Positions 19,686 through 29,742 of a DNA stretch of 64,000 bases are shown here, piece by piece. The position numbers were made by a program, and so were the translations under genes. Under the pieces are notes generated by a model, which saw only the letters and a program-made list of their open reading frames with translations, was not told the DNA's origin and did no database searches. Location: assembly GCA_943736015.1 (NCBI GenBank), contig OX031057.1, forward strand, positions 39,642,501-39,706,500, given 5' to 3'. This DNA comes from Tridacna crocea. Taxonomy: Eukaryota > Mollusca > Bivalvia > Cardiida > Cardiidae. The stretch's first letter is position 1. Each line of letters begins with the position of its first letter.

Positions 19686-19859
19686 ACAAAAAAAAACAAT
19701 TAAGACCAAAAACAATATCTATGTCATATGCTTATTGCCTTAATTTTCCTTGTAGTTGTTTATTTATAGATAATTCATTTAAATATAGAAAAACTTGAGA
19801 TAATGAGATAACAAAAACATAATCAAGTGCGTTGCATCCTGGTCCTCCACGACTCACTA

Positions 19860-19925
19860 GTTATTCCTTTCCAAAGCAATCCCTGGTTTCCAGGACATTG
19901 GAAAAAAAAGCTTTTTTGAAAATAT
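19860..19925 (+). mobile_element. TTAA-MITE, left-end fragment
   Basis: ttattcctttccaaagcaat and agcttttttgaaaatatc. Confidence 0.5.
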
Positions 19926-20061
19926 CAGACCTCAGAACTACTTTTACTTAAACACTTCAGAATTTTAACCACTGGACTGTAATTTGAACATTCTTTGATA
20001 AAGTAGAACTTGAAAACACCCATCCCATCCCTCACAAGGTCAATTTTAACCCAATGGTGTG

Positions 20062-20262
20062 TTAACTCTTTACCACATAATCCCAACTTTTAACGACCCT
20101 GAGAAAACAGTGAGGGAAAAGCAAAAAATGCATTTCTTCTTTTCCTATGAAGTTTTCTTTCCTTTCCAAAACAAAATTTAAATTTTCAGTTACTTTTATT
20201 CTGTCATCTGCAATTGCTTTCACCTCAGACCAGTGTAAAACTTTGTTGTTTGGTAAAAATTA
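20062..20262 (+). mobile_element. TTAA-MITE, loop deleted
   Basis: Termini and right segment are present. The hairpin is shortened to aaaaaatgcatttcttcttt. Confidence 0.78.
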
Positions 20263-20489
20263 TCTTGCCAAAGGTCAACCAAAATATCATTTCATATGTA
20301 AGTTCATGTATTACCATCAAGTTTTGTTCCTTTCAAAATGAGACCAAGGATTTCAGGGATACTGGAGAATCATGAAACTGGGACTAAATGGACAGACTAC
20401 TAGGGGCAGGCATTGTAACAAGCTAGTAATAGGTCCCTTTAGAAGTATGAAAAGTGACAACATGTAACTGCCTCATGCATGCAACTTAC

Positions 20490-20606
20490 CTTTCTGAAGT
20501 TTTTGACCTCAAAGAGGTCTGGCGGGTCAAACAAATCATTTCCTTTGATGCCAAACACTTTTTCACATGTCTGTAGAAATGTTCTGATGTTTTTTAGGCA
20601 CAAAAA
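20490..20606 (-). CDS. VAV: Vav-type Rho GEF, coding exon 2 (C-terminal half of CH domain)
   Basis: 117 bases, 39 codons, phase 0 at both ends. A pyrimidine-rich acceptor (cttttacttttcag) precedes it and a strong GTAAGT donor follows. The translation begins [19 protein letters not shown] and ends [21 protein letters not shown] is nearly identical to the vertebrate Vav CH segment, and [10 protein letters not shown] matches the LFDPFDLFDV region. These are residues 71-109 of the predicted protein. Intron 1 (20607..23302) is about 2.7 kb and is one of the few stretches in the left half of the window without a clear TTAA-MITE. Confidence 0.93.
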
Positions 20607-22449
20607 CTGAAAAGTAAAAGAAAAGGTAATCAATCAATAGGCTTTTCAGACATGGAAGCTGGAACCTTTGAAAACATAAATTTTGACATTGCAGAATAAC
20701 ACACTTCAGAAAAAAAATGTGCATATGGAGATATGGTCTGTATTTATCAGTCCACTGTCTATGTTCCCATGACAACACAAGACATCTGTTACTGTATTAT
20801 ATGCCAGCCCTACAAGGCTTATCTCCAGGAACAATACTGTATCCAGAGTTCTCGGAAACGCCAATACTGTCGTCTGAGACGACAACTTTTCGCCGCGGAC
20901 GACAAAAAATTCTAACAAATGATTCCACCGGACGACAAGTTTTTTTAGGACACACATCCAAAACCAGCTGCTCAGCTTAATGAGGGATCGTATGTAACTT
21001 GTAATTTACGATGTCGGACTTTGTTAGTTTATCATTTGATTGTTTACAAGATGTTTAGTGAGTCGGAAAATTCCCACATGTTCAGATAATCTCTAAAGTT
21101 GGGTAGTCGAAGAGGTAGGCGTGGCTACCTGGGAAACTAACGACCAATCGAAATGCATCATTCTTTATCACTTGCCCAGTACCCGTTACACAGTGGATAA
21201 CAAATAGCTATTATCCTTATCCCCGTAATGTTGTTTGAAATCTGCAAATTATGCATCAATCAACAGATTGCAGACAACTTCATGCTGATAATTGGTCAAT
21301 ATAGTTGATTAAAAGAAGGGTATTGATCATCTCGTAGTGCGATCGAGAGGTAGCAGTGAAGATAATTGAGTCTGTGACTTTTCAACTTTCCGAACTTTTT
21401 TTTTTATTGGTCGATCTTTTCAATTGCCAAACAATGTGGCTCGAAACTCAAATCTTTTTTTTTTTTTAATATAAGATCATCTAAAATCAGTTTTCTGAGT
21501 AGCGCAAATTATTATGTACATCATTTTACAGACTTTAGATTGGCGTAACAAATATTAATTACACACGAGACCTCGCGTAAGAAAAAGCACGGACAAACAG
21601 ACCATTATCCGCTTATCGCGAGTAAAATAAGGGGTTTTGATGCTATTTGTTATCCTTACGGAGAAATTTATATCTAATCATGTGGAAATACCTTTCAAGA
21701 AATAAACAGAGAAGAAAAACTTAGGTAAAAAAAAACACTGAAACCCATGACACAACAAAATGTCTCCTTGACATTGTCTTGTCAGAGTCACTTTCGTTAG
21801 ACTGTCTTTTCTGCATTTTAATGATTTTAAGCAGTAAATTTACATAGATATCTTATTATAGCAGGTTTTTTCCCCCTGCAAATCATAAATGTGGATTGCT
21901 TTACCTCTAGTTCGGAAACATAATAATTATGTGATACCCTCTAATATGAAATCTTACCCCAAGTTTTTCAGCACAAGGTGTAAGTGTACCCTTGATATAA
22001 AAAGCAAGTAGGAACACTGAAATACATTGTACATGTTTGATAGTAACAGAGAATGAGTTTGAAAAAAGAGAATGGGGATTAAAAGAAAAGCTCCAGCTCA
22101 GCCTAATGATTAACATCATAGTCCATACCAACAAATAATTCTAATTCAATTCTGATTGCAAATTAATATGAAATAAGAATTGGTTTTACAAATGTTTAAG
22201 AAAATGGGTCCAGAACTGGTGCCATTATTGTTATGAATATTTAGGTCAAATGTTTAGGTTAGAACATGTAGGTCTATATTCTGTTGAATCATCTTGGTAG
22301 TTTAAATAAAAGATAAGAGATAAAGAAAAGTTATTAAACTTCTGTAATCCATTGCGCCAATATATACATGTAATGTTTCCATGATACAGAAATCTAAGTT
22401 AACAGTTTTTAAATGTTTATTTCATGCATATGAAAATTTACCCTGACTA

Positions 22450-22540
22450 TGGGAATCTAACTTTGTCAAGCTGGAATCCAACTTTTCAGTCTGGAATCCA
22501 ATTTTTGCCTGAGTTAGATTCCTGGAATCCAACTTTCAAA
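22450..22540. repeat. short degenerate tandem repeat
   Basis: Four spaced copies of the word ctggaatccaactttt and variants. Confidence 0.55.
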
Positions 22541-22651
22541 ATCCTAGTGAGAACACTGATATCCCTGTTCCTGAAGGTTCCAGGTATGGTACCAAACCAA
22601 TATAGCCTCATTTAGAGGTTCAGTACTCTACCTGGAAACATAGTCTCAATA

Positions 22652-22948
22652 ATGAGACGCCCTGGTGATCTTTTCCATTTTTGGACATTTACTGTACACC
22701 GAACCAGAGGCGACCAGTCGAAAAGTAACATCGCCTTTGGGGACAGTTATCTGTACTACCTGGAAACACTGCCCTACAACAAAGTGGGCTATCTTGGAAT
22801 GGTAATACACGGCTCTATCAAAGGACCTTTTTTGTACTTGGGCCTGAACTTGTTTTGGAAGAGGGCTGTTTTGGTAGCATGCTCTTTTAGCGCTGATTTC
22901 ACTCCAATCCCCTATCCCAAGGTAAACTTGAATGTATTGGTATGTTGA
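22652..22948 (+). other. open frame of 98 codons in Vav intron 1, unclassified
   Basis: The translation contains GDSYLYYLETLPYNKVGYLG and SIKGPFLYLGLNLFWKRAVL. A potential donor (cccaaggtaaac) lies near its end. Base composition is richer in GC than the flanks. I do not recognise a protein family; it may be part of an unrecognised repeat, or a pseudogene. Confidence 0.25.
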
Positions 22949-23302
22949 TTGTTGGTTGATATGTAAGAAAATCGAAATCTGGATTTTACTAGATTTATCA
23001 GATAAATATCACGGCATAATATGACTAGAAATCTCATTTTAGTCTTCTTGTGCTTCAATCTTTAGCTTCAAAGAAATGGTAAAAAGCTAGAGAATCTAGG
23101 TCAATTTCCTGACCCCTATCTTCCCCATAACAGGAAGTAAATAAAACCAATCCAACCAATGGACGTGTAGAGACGGACAACTAGGAAGAGTTGCCACACA
23201 TTCACTAATCATTTGCCATTCAAACTCCGAGAGCAAATAGCTTTACTAACACGTTTTCTTCAGTGAAAATAAAATTCAAGAATGAAAACCAGAGCTAATT
23301 AC

Positions 23303-23512
23303 CTGAGAAAGTTGTGGTCTTGGACTAAAATCCTTCTGGTCCACTGAAAATGGTTTAAGCGCATTGAGAAGGTGACACAACAGAACTCCGTCTCTAAGAG
23401 CTTGGGCTAAATCGAATGCCTGAGCATCTGGGGTTGTAGTACGATGATCGTCCGGCAATATCTTACACCGCACCAGCCAATCTACGCACAATTTCCATTC
23501 CTCTGACGCCAT
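23303..23512 (-). CDS. VAV: Vav-type Rho GEF, coding exon 1 (N-terminal half of CH domain)
   Basis: First coding exon of a Vav-family guanine-nucleotide exchange factor. Vav proteins activate Rac/Rho downstream of receptor tyrosine kinases; the N-terminal calponin-homology (CH) domain helps hold them inactive. The exon encodes 70 residues. Visible features are MASEEW at the start, the core LAQALRDGVLLCHLLNAL (residues 35-52) and RPQLSQ at the end, which matches the LRPQMSQ of vertebrate Vav at the same exon border. It starts at ATG 23512 in a good context (ggacaATGG), with an in-frame TGA about 30 bases upstream. It ends with a GTAATT donor in phase 0 (intron from 23302). The gene spans at least 10866..23512 and continues past the left window edge with acidic, DH, PH, C1, SH2 and SH3 parts not seen here. 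Which Vav paralogue it corresponds to was not decided; many invertebrates have one. Confidence 0.93.
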
Positions 23513-24380
23513 TGTCCCGACTTCGGGAATCTCTATTAATCAATCGGCACGCATCCGATATTTCCCTTTAATGTAATGGGAAGAGAGAAACCTTACCGAG
23601 AGATTGCGATTTGACACTCTCAATCCTACACTTTAAACTAAGGTGATCAGCGCCGTCTCTACAATGTTGCAATGAAGATGATCTTATTAAATCAGACTTC
23701 AACTTTTTTGAATTTGTTTCAGTGTTTCAAAACTCATTGTTCATGAATGCCACGACAAACATAGCTTACGAGAGATCTACCTTTATTTAACCTAGCTGAT
23801 CTCTATGCTGGTCGTACCAGGGTTAGCCAATACAGATCGATTACCTCCCTTGTTACACTTAACTTGTATGGATAGGGATCGGTACCTGTAGGCTTCTAAA
23901 ACAGACGAAACACTGATCCGTTATCTTCGATCTTTGTTATATACAGATTAGCAAAATATAGTTTTCTCTTTTTTCCCCAAAAATCACCTTTCACATTTAC
24001 AGTTACCTTTACAGCCAGTGTAGATTAAGATCAGACTGCACAAATTAAGCAGACTGATCCTTGACCAGTAATATTGGCTTTGATGATCCACTGTTACAAA
24101 AGCAACCATAAAATTCAATTACATGTATTTGAGTCATATTTCTAGGATTTTTTTTTTTTCTATCAGGTTTATAAATTCGGCACTCTTTGGATTAATATCT
24201 TTTCAAGGATAAAAGCTGATAAGCGCGACTCACTATATAACCTCTTGCGAATAATGTAGATCAAGATCAGTCTTCAGAGAAAGTGCAAACTGATCTTTCA
24301 TCTACACTGTCCGATCAGGAGATATCTTCCCCCCAAAATACCTTTGAAATAACTTTTTTTTTTTACCACTGGCTTGAAAG
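23513..24380 (-). promoter_or_regulatory. region upstream of the Vav start, probable 5' UTR/promoter area
   Basis: Lies upstream of ATG 23512 on the minus strand. It is free of TTAA-MITE copies up to 24380. No TATA box or initiator was identified. It contains GATCAGACTGCACA-type palindromes at 24010..24060 and 24250..24312. Confidence 0.35.
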
Positions 24381-24606
24381 TTAACCTATTCCCAAACAAA
24401 GTCATATTTTTTACGTGTCTGCAGTACAAAGTACAACTCTTTTGAAATCATTGTGGGAAAAGGAGAAACTGCTCGTAATGAGCAATTTCTCCTTTTCTCA
24501 CAATGATTTGTACTCTGTTGGAGAGCTTTTTGCCATTTTTTATCAAATTAAAAACTTGTGTCTACATTTTCATCCAATCCCATTTATAAAAGTGTTTATA
24601 AATTAA
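24381..24606 (+). mobile_element. TTAA-MITE, subfamily B
   Basis: TTAACCTATTCCCAAACAAA. Hairpin core GGAGAAACTGCTCGTAATGA with inverse. The right end is diverged. Confidence 0.8.
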
Positions 24607-24732
24607 CAAATTTAGAATTGTACAAACTGAAAGTATTTGAAGATGGCATATGAAATAAGGCTCATATTAAGGGATTTGTCTTTGATTGGAAAGAAAGTAA
24701 TGTTGGAAAACCGAGAAATTGCTGCAACGATA
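24603..24732 (-). mobile_element. TTAA-MITE half, cut at the hairpin axis
   Basis: acaaactgaaagtatttgaa, then the left arm (gttggaaaaccgagaaattg), ending at the loop gctgcaacga. The right half is missing. Confidence 0.6.
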
Positions 24733-24734
24733 TT

Positions 24735-24963
24735 TTAACTGTTTACCAAACGACAAAATTTTAGACTGGTCCAAATTAAAAGCACTTGCAGACGACAAAA
24801 TACACACAACTCAAAATTTGAAATTTTTTTCCAGTAGGATAGAAAACATTGTGGTAAAAGGAGTAAATGCTGGTTACCAGCATTTTCTCCTTTTCCCACA
24901 ATGTTTTCAAAAAGCTTCTGTCTCAGGGTCGTAAAAAACAGGGATTATTTAGTAAAGTGTTAA
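24735..24963 (-). mobile_element. TTAA-MITE, full-length
   Basis: Perfect right arm; the left arm has two changes (ggtaaaaggagtaaatgc). Ends gattatttagtaaagtgtta. Confidence 0.9.
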
Positions 24964-24988
24964 TTTAAGCCGTCTTTTAGCAAACTGG

Positions 24989-25055
24989 TTTAACCCTTTA
25001 CCAAGCAATCCCTTGTTTTCACGACCCTGGGGAGGGGACCTTTTCTCCTTTCTCC
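24989..25055 (+). mobile_element. TTAA-MITE, left-end fragment
   Basis: TTAACCCTTTACCAAGCAAT to ggggaccttttctcc. Confidence 0.65.
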
Positions 25056-25204
25056 CGAAGAGGCAACGTAAAATGAACTGTATATGTTAATTAGGTTTTT
25101 TGTGTGTGTGTTTGTGAGAGATGTATCCCTTATTTCAATTCTGCAACCCCACCACTCTTTATCTATAAAGAAAAATAGATAGTTAAAGATAAATACAAAA
25201 GTAT

Positions 25205-25433
25205 TTAACCCATTACCACTCAATTCCTACTTTTGACGCCCCTGAGAAAGAAGCCTTTTGAAAACACTGTGGGAAAAGGAGAAAATGCTGGTAACCAGCA
25301 TTTTCTCCTTTTCCCACAGTGTTTTCTACCCTTTCCAGAACAAATTTCAATTTTTCAGTCACCTTTATTTTGTCATCTGCAAATGCTTTCAATTTGAACC
25401 AGTCTAGAATTTTGTCATGTGGTAAAGAGTTAA
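25205..25433 (+). mobile_element. TTAA-MITE, full-length
   Basis: Perfect hairpin with AACACTGTGGG and CCCACAGTGTT, so both arms carry the same change relative to ATTGT/ACAAT copies. Confidence 0.92.
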
Positions 25434-25653
25434 AGGAATAAATGTCTTGCCCAAGAGAGATAAAGCCCTTTACCTTAGACCGGTCACGTTTGGATATTAT
25501 TTACCATTTTCAAGGTCTAAGGGAAAAAACTCGTTCAATTCAAAGACCACTGAGAGTGACCTCCCTTGACAAGATGCCTATCGTTTTTGCCTGAACTTTG
25601 ATAGTGAGCTTGTGGATGCAAAATGGGATTTTCGAAAACAGGCTTTAAGATAT

Positions 25654-25796
25654 CACAGGAATTTGACATTCTATAACTAAGATAAATGATAAAATATGAA
25701 CAAAATCTCCCCTATATTATATTGGGGATTTTTTTTTTCTTCATATTTTATCATTTATTTTGGTCATAGAATGTCAAATTCCTATGAAATATTTAT
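25654..25796. mobile_element. palindromic element (CACAGGAATTTGAC termini)
   Basis: CACAGGAATTTGACATTCTA and ATAAATGATAAAATATGAAC are mirrored by the inverse around tatattatattgggg. A better copy lies at 42228..42379. Confidence 0.78.
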
Positions 25797-25965
25797 CTTC
25801 CCTTGAAGACTTTCGTTAAACTTTTAGAGGAATTCCGCCTCGACAAGGAGATAATTTAAAATCTAGTAAAAACATTGCTTGAAAGTATGGTTATGAATTG
25901 AAATGAAGCTTGATCGACCGTCTTTACAAACCTTGAACAGCATTTCTATTCGTCCGTTGTTTTGT

Positions 25966-26098
25966 TGGTGCCCACAAATACGGTTCCGAATGTGTGGGCC
26001 GATGATAAATCCTGAAGTTGACACCCGCTCCCGGGAATCAAACTCAGGACATTTTGGTTACGAGGCCGATCCTCTACGTCACGACCATGGACACCACA
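25966..26098 (-). mobile_element. tRNA-derived SINE (same family as 4701..4912)
   Basis: Reverse complement: GGTCGTGACGTAGAGGATCG, GAGTTTGATTCCCGGGAGCG, then GGTGTCAACTTCAGG and CCCACACATTCGG. Confidence 0.8.
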
Positions 26099-26255
26099 TT
26101 TCTTTCACATTGGTTTCTTCTATAAACGTGATGGGGATCCTTGTTGTACAGTTATAATTAACTTTGGTTGAGTAAAATGGAAGGCAATAATGCGCAGTTT
26201 CAACCTTTTCAATATCAGTTCACTATGGACACTTTGGTTGGCAGATACATTTATA

Positions 26256-26372
26256 AGTTGGGACGAACAATCCGGATCAACGAGAACATCAGTTGGGACG
26301 AACAAGCCAGGACGAATGAGCCCGGACGAACAAGCCCGGGCGAACAAGCCCAGGGACGAACAAGCCCGTTAC
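26256..26372. repeat. minisatellite, GGACGAACAAGCCC unit
   Basis: About seven imperfect units of 14-16 bases (ggacgaacaagcccg and variants). Confidence 0.8.
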
Positions 26373-26737
26373 CACAAATACAAGGGAGACGACTCTGGTA
26401 TCAGGGAGAATAATGCTTTCACGAGTTTTTTCCCTTAGACCATTATTGGTTTACAAGCGCTCCAAAATGACCGAAAAACTAAAGCTTTCAGAGGCTTATA
26501 ACAAGTGCAGAATTTTTCTGAACTGAATATTTAAGTTAGCATGAAAAATGGCCTTCGCAAAAAATGAACACACACACAATCTAGATTATTTGAACAGTGT
26601 ACCCAACGTGATATTTGCACAGTGGATTGGCTCTGTCTCCTTGATCTTATACTTTCTACGGTTACATACGAGGCAATGTGATGCTTTAATAATATTTCGC
26701 TAGAGTTTTTGGATGTTAAGTAAATCAAGGGAGAAAG

Positions 26738-26815
26738 AGGTGCCCGACACTGGATTCGAACCCACAGCCCTGTAAACTTGCACCTCAGTTCTACCAACTG
26801 AGCTAGTCGGGCGTC
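26738..26815 (-). mobile_element. tRNA-like SINE head 1
   Basis: Reverse strand: GCCCGACTAGCTCAGTTGGT, GTGGGTTCGAATCCAGTG and a matching 3' GTCGGGC. Both promoter boxes and the acceptor stem are well kept, but the anticodon stem does not pair. I therefore call it tRNA-derived rather than a functional tRNA. Confidence 0.65.
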
Positions 26816-27049
26816 TGGTGTTGAGTCTACCCATTGTCAGATACAACCCCCGACTTCCTATTCATTTACTTGGGGTCACTAACTCCCCCACTCGGTCCCA
26901 ATGGACAGCCAGTGTCGCTAACCTACGTTCACTAATTGACCTCTTTCCCAATGAAGAAAATCAAGGGGAAAGGTGCATCCGACGCTGGACTCGAACCCAC
27001 GACCTCCGAACTCTAGTACTTCAGCTCTACCAACTGAGCTAGCCGGCAT
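26816..27049 (-). mobile_element. tRNA-derived SINE with body, tandem to head 1
   Basis: Head GCCGGCTAGCTCAGTTGGTA, GTGGGTTCGAGTCCAGCG, then a body beginning ACCTTTCCCCTTGATTTTC and running to head 1. Two heads in tandem give a dimeric layout. Confidence 0.65.
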
Positions 27050-27139
27050 GTAGTGGTGAGTGTGCCCAACGTGATATTCAATGCTTGTCCATGGATGGGA
27101 AAAAATTGTTAGCTGCTAACAAGATGTGGCCAAAATGAT

Positions 27140-27265
27140 AGGAATTGTGAGAAAAAATATGATGGTTACCAGTATTTTCTTTCTCTGCCTCAAAGTTTAC
27201 AAAAAGAAAAACTCCTCTTCTTCGGGTTCGTGGAGAAAAAATAGAATTTTCTGGTAAAGGGTGTA
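27140..27265 (-). mobile_element. TTAA-MITE, degraded right half
   Basis: gagaaaaaatatgatggtta, cagtattttctttctctgcc and ttttctggtaaagggt. Confidence 0.5.
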
Positions 27266-27729
27266 ATAAAGAAGAATGTCCTGGAATATTATAAAAACAT
27301 ACGCATTACTATGCTTCGGACTAACCACGAAAATGTAGTTCGACGAAAGTAGAGGCAACCTTGTTGAGCCTGGTTACCTGCGTTCCTACGCTTGCCCATC
27401 TTTAAATTGGACCACAGAACCAGCTGAGCTCACAACCCCGGTCATTTGCATAAACAAAATTGTTTCCATGCATGTCAGAAACGCCTTTGATTGAATTCAT
27501 ATCATGAAGAAACAGACCAAGAAAAGATAATCCTGTCGCATATAGTGTATTGCAGTGAGTATCGAAATTTTGCAGTAGTAGTTTTTTTTCGCATGGCGAT
27601 CTTCAAGAATTTTTCCTCTACCAACATAATCGAACTGATTTCATGACATGTCACGTTTACTTTCAAGTTGCAAAGATAGGGGCGTAACAGGCTATAGATT
27701 TTTATACCCTGAACTTGCATTTTAATATA

Positions 27730-28835
27730 CAGGGTTCGAATTTCATTTTTTTATCCACTTTCAAATTTTAGCAAGCAGCTTTTATTTCCACTTGCAAAAT
27801 TAATTGGACTCACATATTTTTTTGTTTGAAGTTAAGGCTCAGCTTGCCCATCCTCGGATACCCTGGGGTCTCCCTATTTGCTACACTACATCGACCCTGG
27901 GACAATTGACTAATAAAACTTTGAACCAGCGGCCGAAAATCGGTATGAAATGCCATAGCGTACAGTCCACTCGTCCATCACAAAATGATGACTGAACCAA
28001 TGAAAAGCCAGCATTCGGCCAGCGGTAAAGCGAGGGAAATTCAATTAATTGCCCCAGGGGTCGATGTAGTGTAGCAAATAGGGAGACCCCACGGTATCCG
28101 AGGATGCAGCTTGCCCACCAATCGTAAAGAATGAATGACCGGTACAAACTGTTCAATTCTATTCTATTATGTAATAATTCAGGTAGAGACAACAATGAAA
28201 CGAAATGAAACTTTAACGGATATTAAAACCCTCATTCAACCATCAATTCAATTCCAGTTGAATTTCTGTTCCCAAACAAAGTTAAATTTCAATAAAACAT
28301 ACAATGGTGATCGATTTTGTACATGAATTATGTATGTATCACATCCGAATATCTGCATGTCCAGTAACTGGTTTAGCAAGTTCATCTGATATGTCTAACG
28401 TGCTTCTGGTTGCTTTTTGCACATCTTATCTGATTTTTTTCTTGAAAGACTGACAAATACTTTCGTTTTGTAATCAGAGATTGAATTCCCGCACCGTTTT
28501 TCTGTATAAAAACGCAAAACCTCAGTATCGGCCGTGAGTGCAGACGAACGAACTTGGCTCATAAAATTCGGACAATGAACGACAACTCGGAAGCATGAAT
28601 GGCGACATTTAAAGTACCAACAGCTGTCGAAGCATATTTCCAGGGGGACATGATGGATTTTTTACAGAATGAAGAGAATTGGCTCATTTCTGTTGCGAGA
28701 TGAAATTTAGTACATTTTGGTAATTGTTCTTCACTAATTTGCACTCGCATTTTTTAGCAAGTGCTTGAAATTCAACTTGCATTTTCCAATTCTGATTTGC
28801 ATTTTGCGATTAAATATGTGGGATTTTGAACCCTG
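27730..28835. mobile_element. hAT-like element with CAGGGTTC termini
   Basis: CAGGGTTCGAATTTC at the left; GATTTTGAACCCTG at the right. Subterminal AT-rich words (cacttgcaaaatt, cttgcattttcc) also mirror each other. No transposase frame, and no clear 8-base target duplication (flanks ttaatata and atatagct). It holds a nested palindrome at 27851..28105. Confidence 0.55.
27851..28105. mobile_element. palindromic element nested in the hAT-like repeat
   Basis: Arms of about 60 bases: TCCTCGGATACCCTGGGGTC, CCCTATTTGCTACACTACAT and the inverse at the right (gatgtagtgtagcaaatagg). Central spacer is about 120 bases. Confidence 0.8.
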
Positions 28836-29742
28836 ATATAGCTAGACCCAGCTATTCTCAAGCAAAAATGACTAAAAGAAAGGAAGAAAAAAGGGAGAGC
28901 AAGGGTGTCAAAATAGATATATAGGACTTTTTCATAACAAATCTTTGAATCTGTGCTAATACGGTAAAAACTATTTAAGTCCATAGTGGAGGTCTTTAAA
29001 GTATTTAGACATTTTTTGATGTAAAAAACTTGATGTGCAAAAACAGCTGAATATTATACCGACTATCATAATTATGAAATGAATGCAAGGTACACCAAAT
29101 GTGTATGGGTTTCTAGTATGCAAGGATTTCAAGCCATTTGATATGTCATTTTGTACAAAAGATGAAAATTTGCATTTCACAGCTGATCTTTATAATGGCT
29201 ACTTGTTTCAAAATTTCACCCTATTTTCTACGTTTCCTCAGACATCGAGATTGAAAAAAGTCACTTGTCCTGACATTAAATTTTCCTTAGTGGACGTACG
29301 ATTTCTGCATTCCTCGAGAGAGAGAGAAAGGAAGGAGAGGGAGAGAAAAGATTCTAAAAAAAAACATTGTTGCTTGCATGAATGTAATCAAAACTGTCAA
29401 AAATAATCTCTTTTGCAAGCCCCTGTTAAAGAAGGAAGTTAGCCCTAAACACTCATATAAACATTCATGTAGTATAAAGATATGAAGGAAGATGCATTGC
29501 AGCATTCTATTAACCTTGGATTTTTAAACAGCTTCTTTTATTCGAGATATACAACCTGAGGGATAGCAATGTAAATATTGCCATTGACTGAAATGTTTCA
29601 TCAAAGTGCGCAGTCTCACAGTGCTTTCAAATACCGGTACCTCTATTATTAAGGTTGTACAAACATGGAACTTTTTTGTAAACGATCATTTTACAACTTT
29701 ATACTATACAATCCAAAATTTTAACTACTGGCACTTAACTCT
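28836..29742. other. non-coding
   Basis: A purine-rich tract of gagagagaaagg type lies at 29316..29345. No gene recognised. The open frame across 29083..29406 has no domain or splice support. Confidence 0.4.

Larger units (their letters stand above)
20607..23302 (-). other. Vav intron 1, mostly unique sequence
   Basis: The only long TTAA-MITE-poor stretch of the left half. It contains a tandem cggaatccaac-like repeat at 22450..22540 and an unclassified GC-richer block at 22600..22935. A motif-rich patch with repeated GACGACAA words lies at 20870..20940. Confidence 0.6.
25514..26441. mobile_element. putative DNA element with 21-base inverted termini
   Basis: GGTCTAAGGGAAAAAACTCG at the left and its exact inverse at the right, 928 bp apart. 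Between them are a palindrome (25654..25796), a reversed SINE (25966..26098) and a minisatellite (26256..26372). No transposase frame is seen. Confidence 0.55.

Noticed and set aside
20717-20980. Plus-strand open frame of 87 codons
   Set aside because: It lies opposite Vav intron 1, close to exon 2, with no family signature; likely chance.
23541-23640. A 5' UTR intron of Vav (ctctcggtaagg on the minus strand)
   Set aside because: A donor-like word is present, but the only acceptor candidates before the ATG would make an intron shorter than about 80 bases; not convincing.
26738-26815. A functional tRNA gene
   Set aside because: The anticodon stem does not pair and the T stem is degraded. A second similar head in tandem indicates a SINE.
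29083-29406. Open frame of 107 codons ending in a charged RERERKERERK stretch
   Set aside because: The charged end comes from a simple purine tract. There are no splice sites or recognisable homology.
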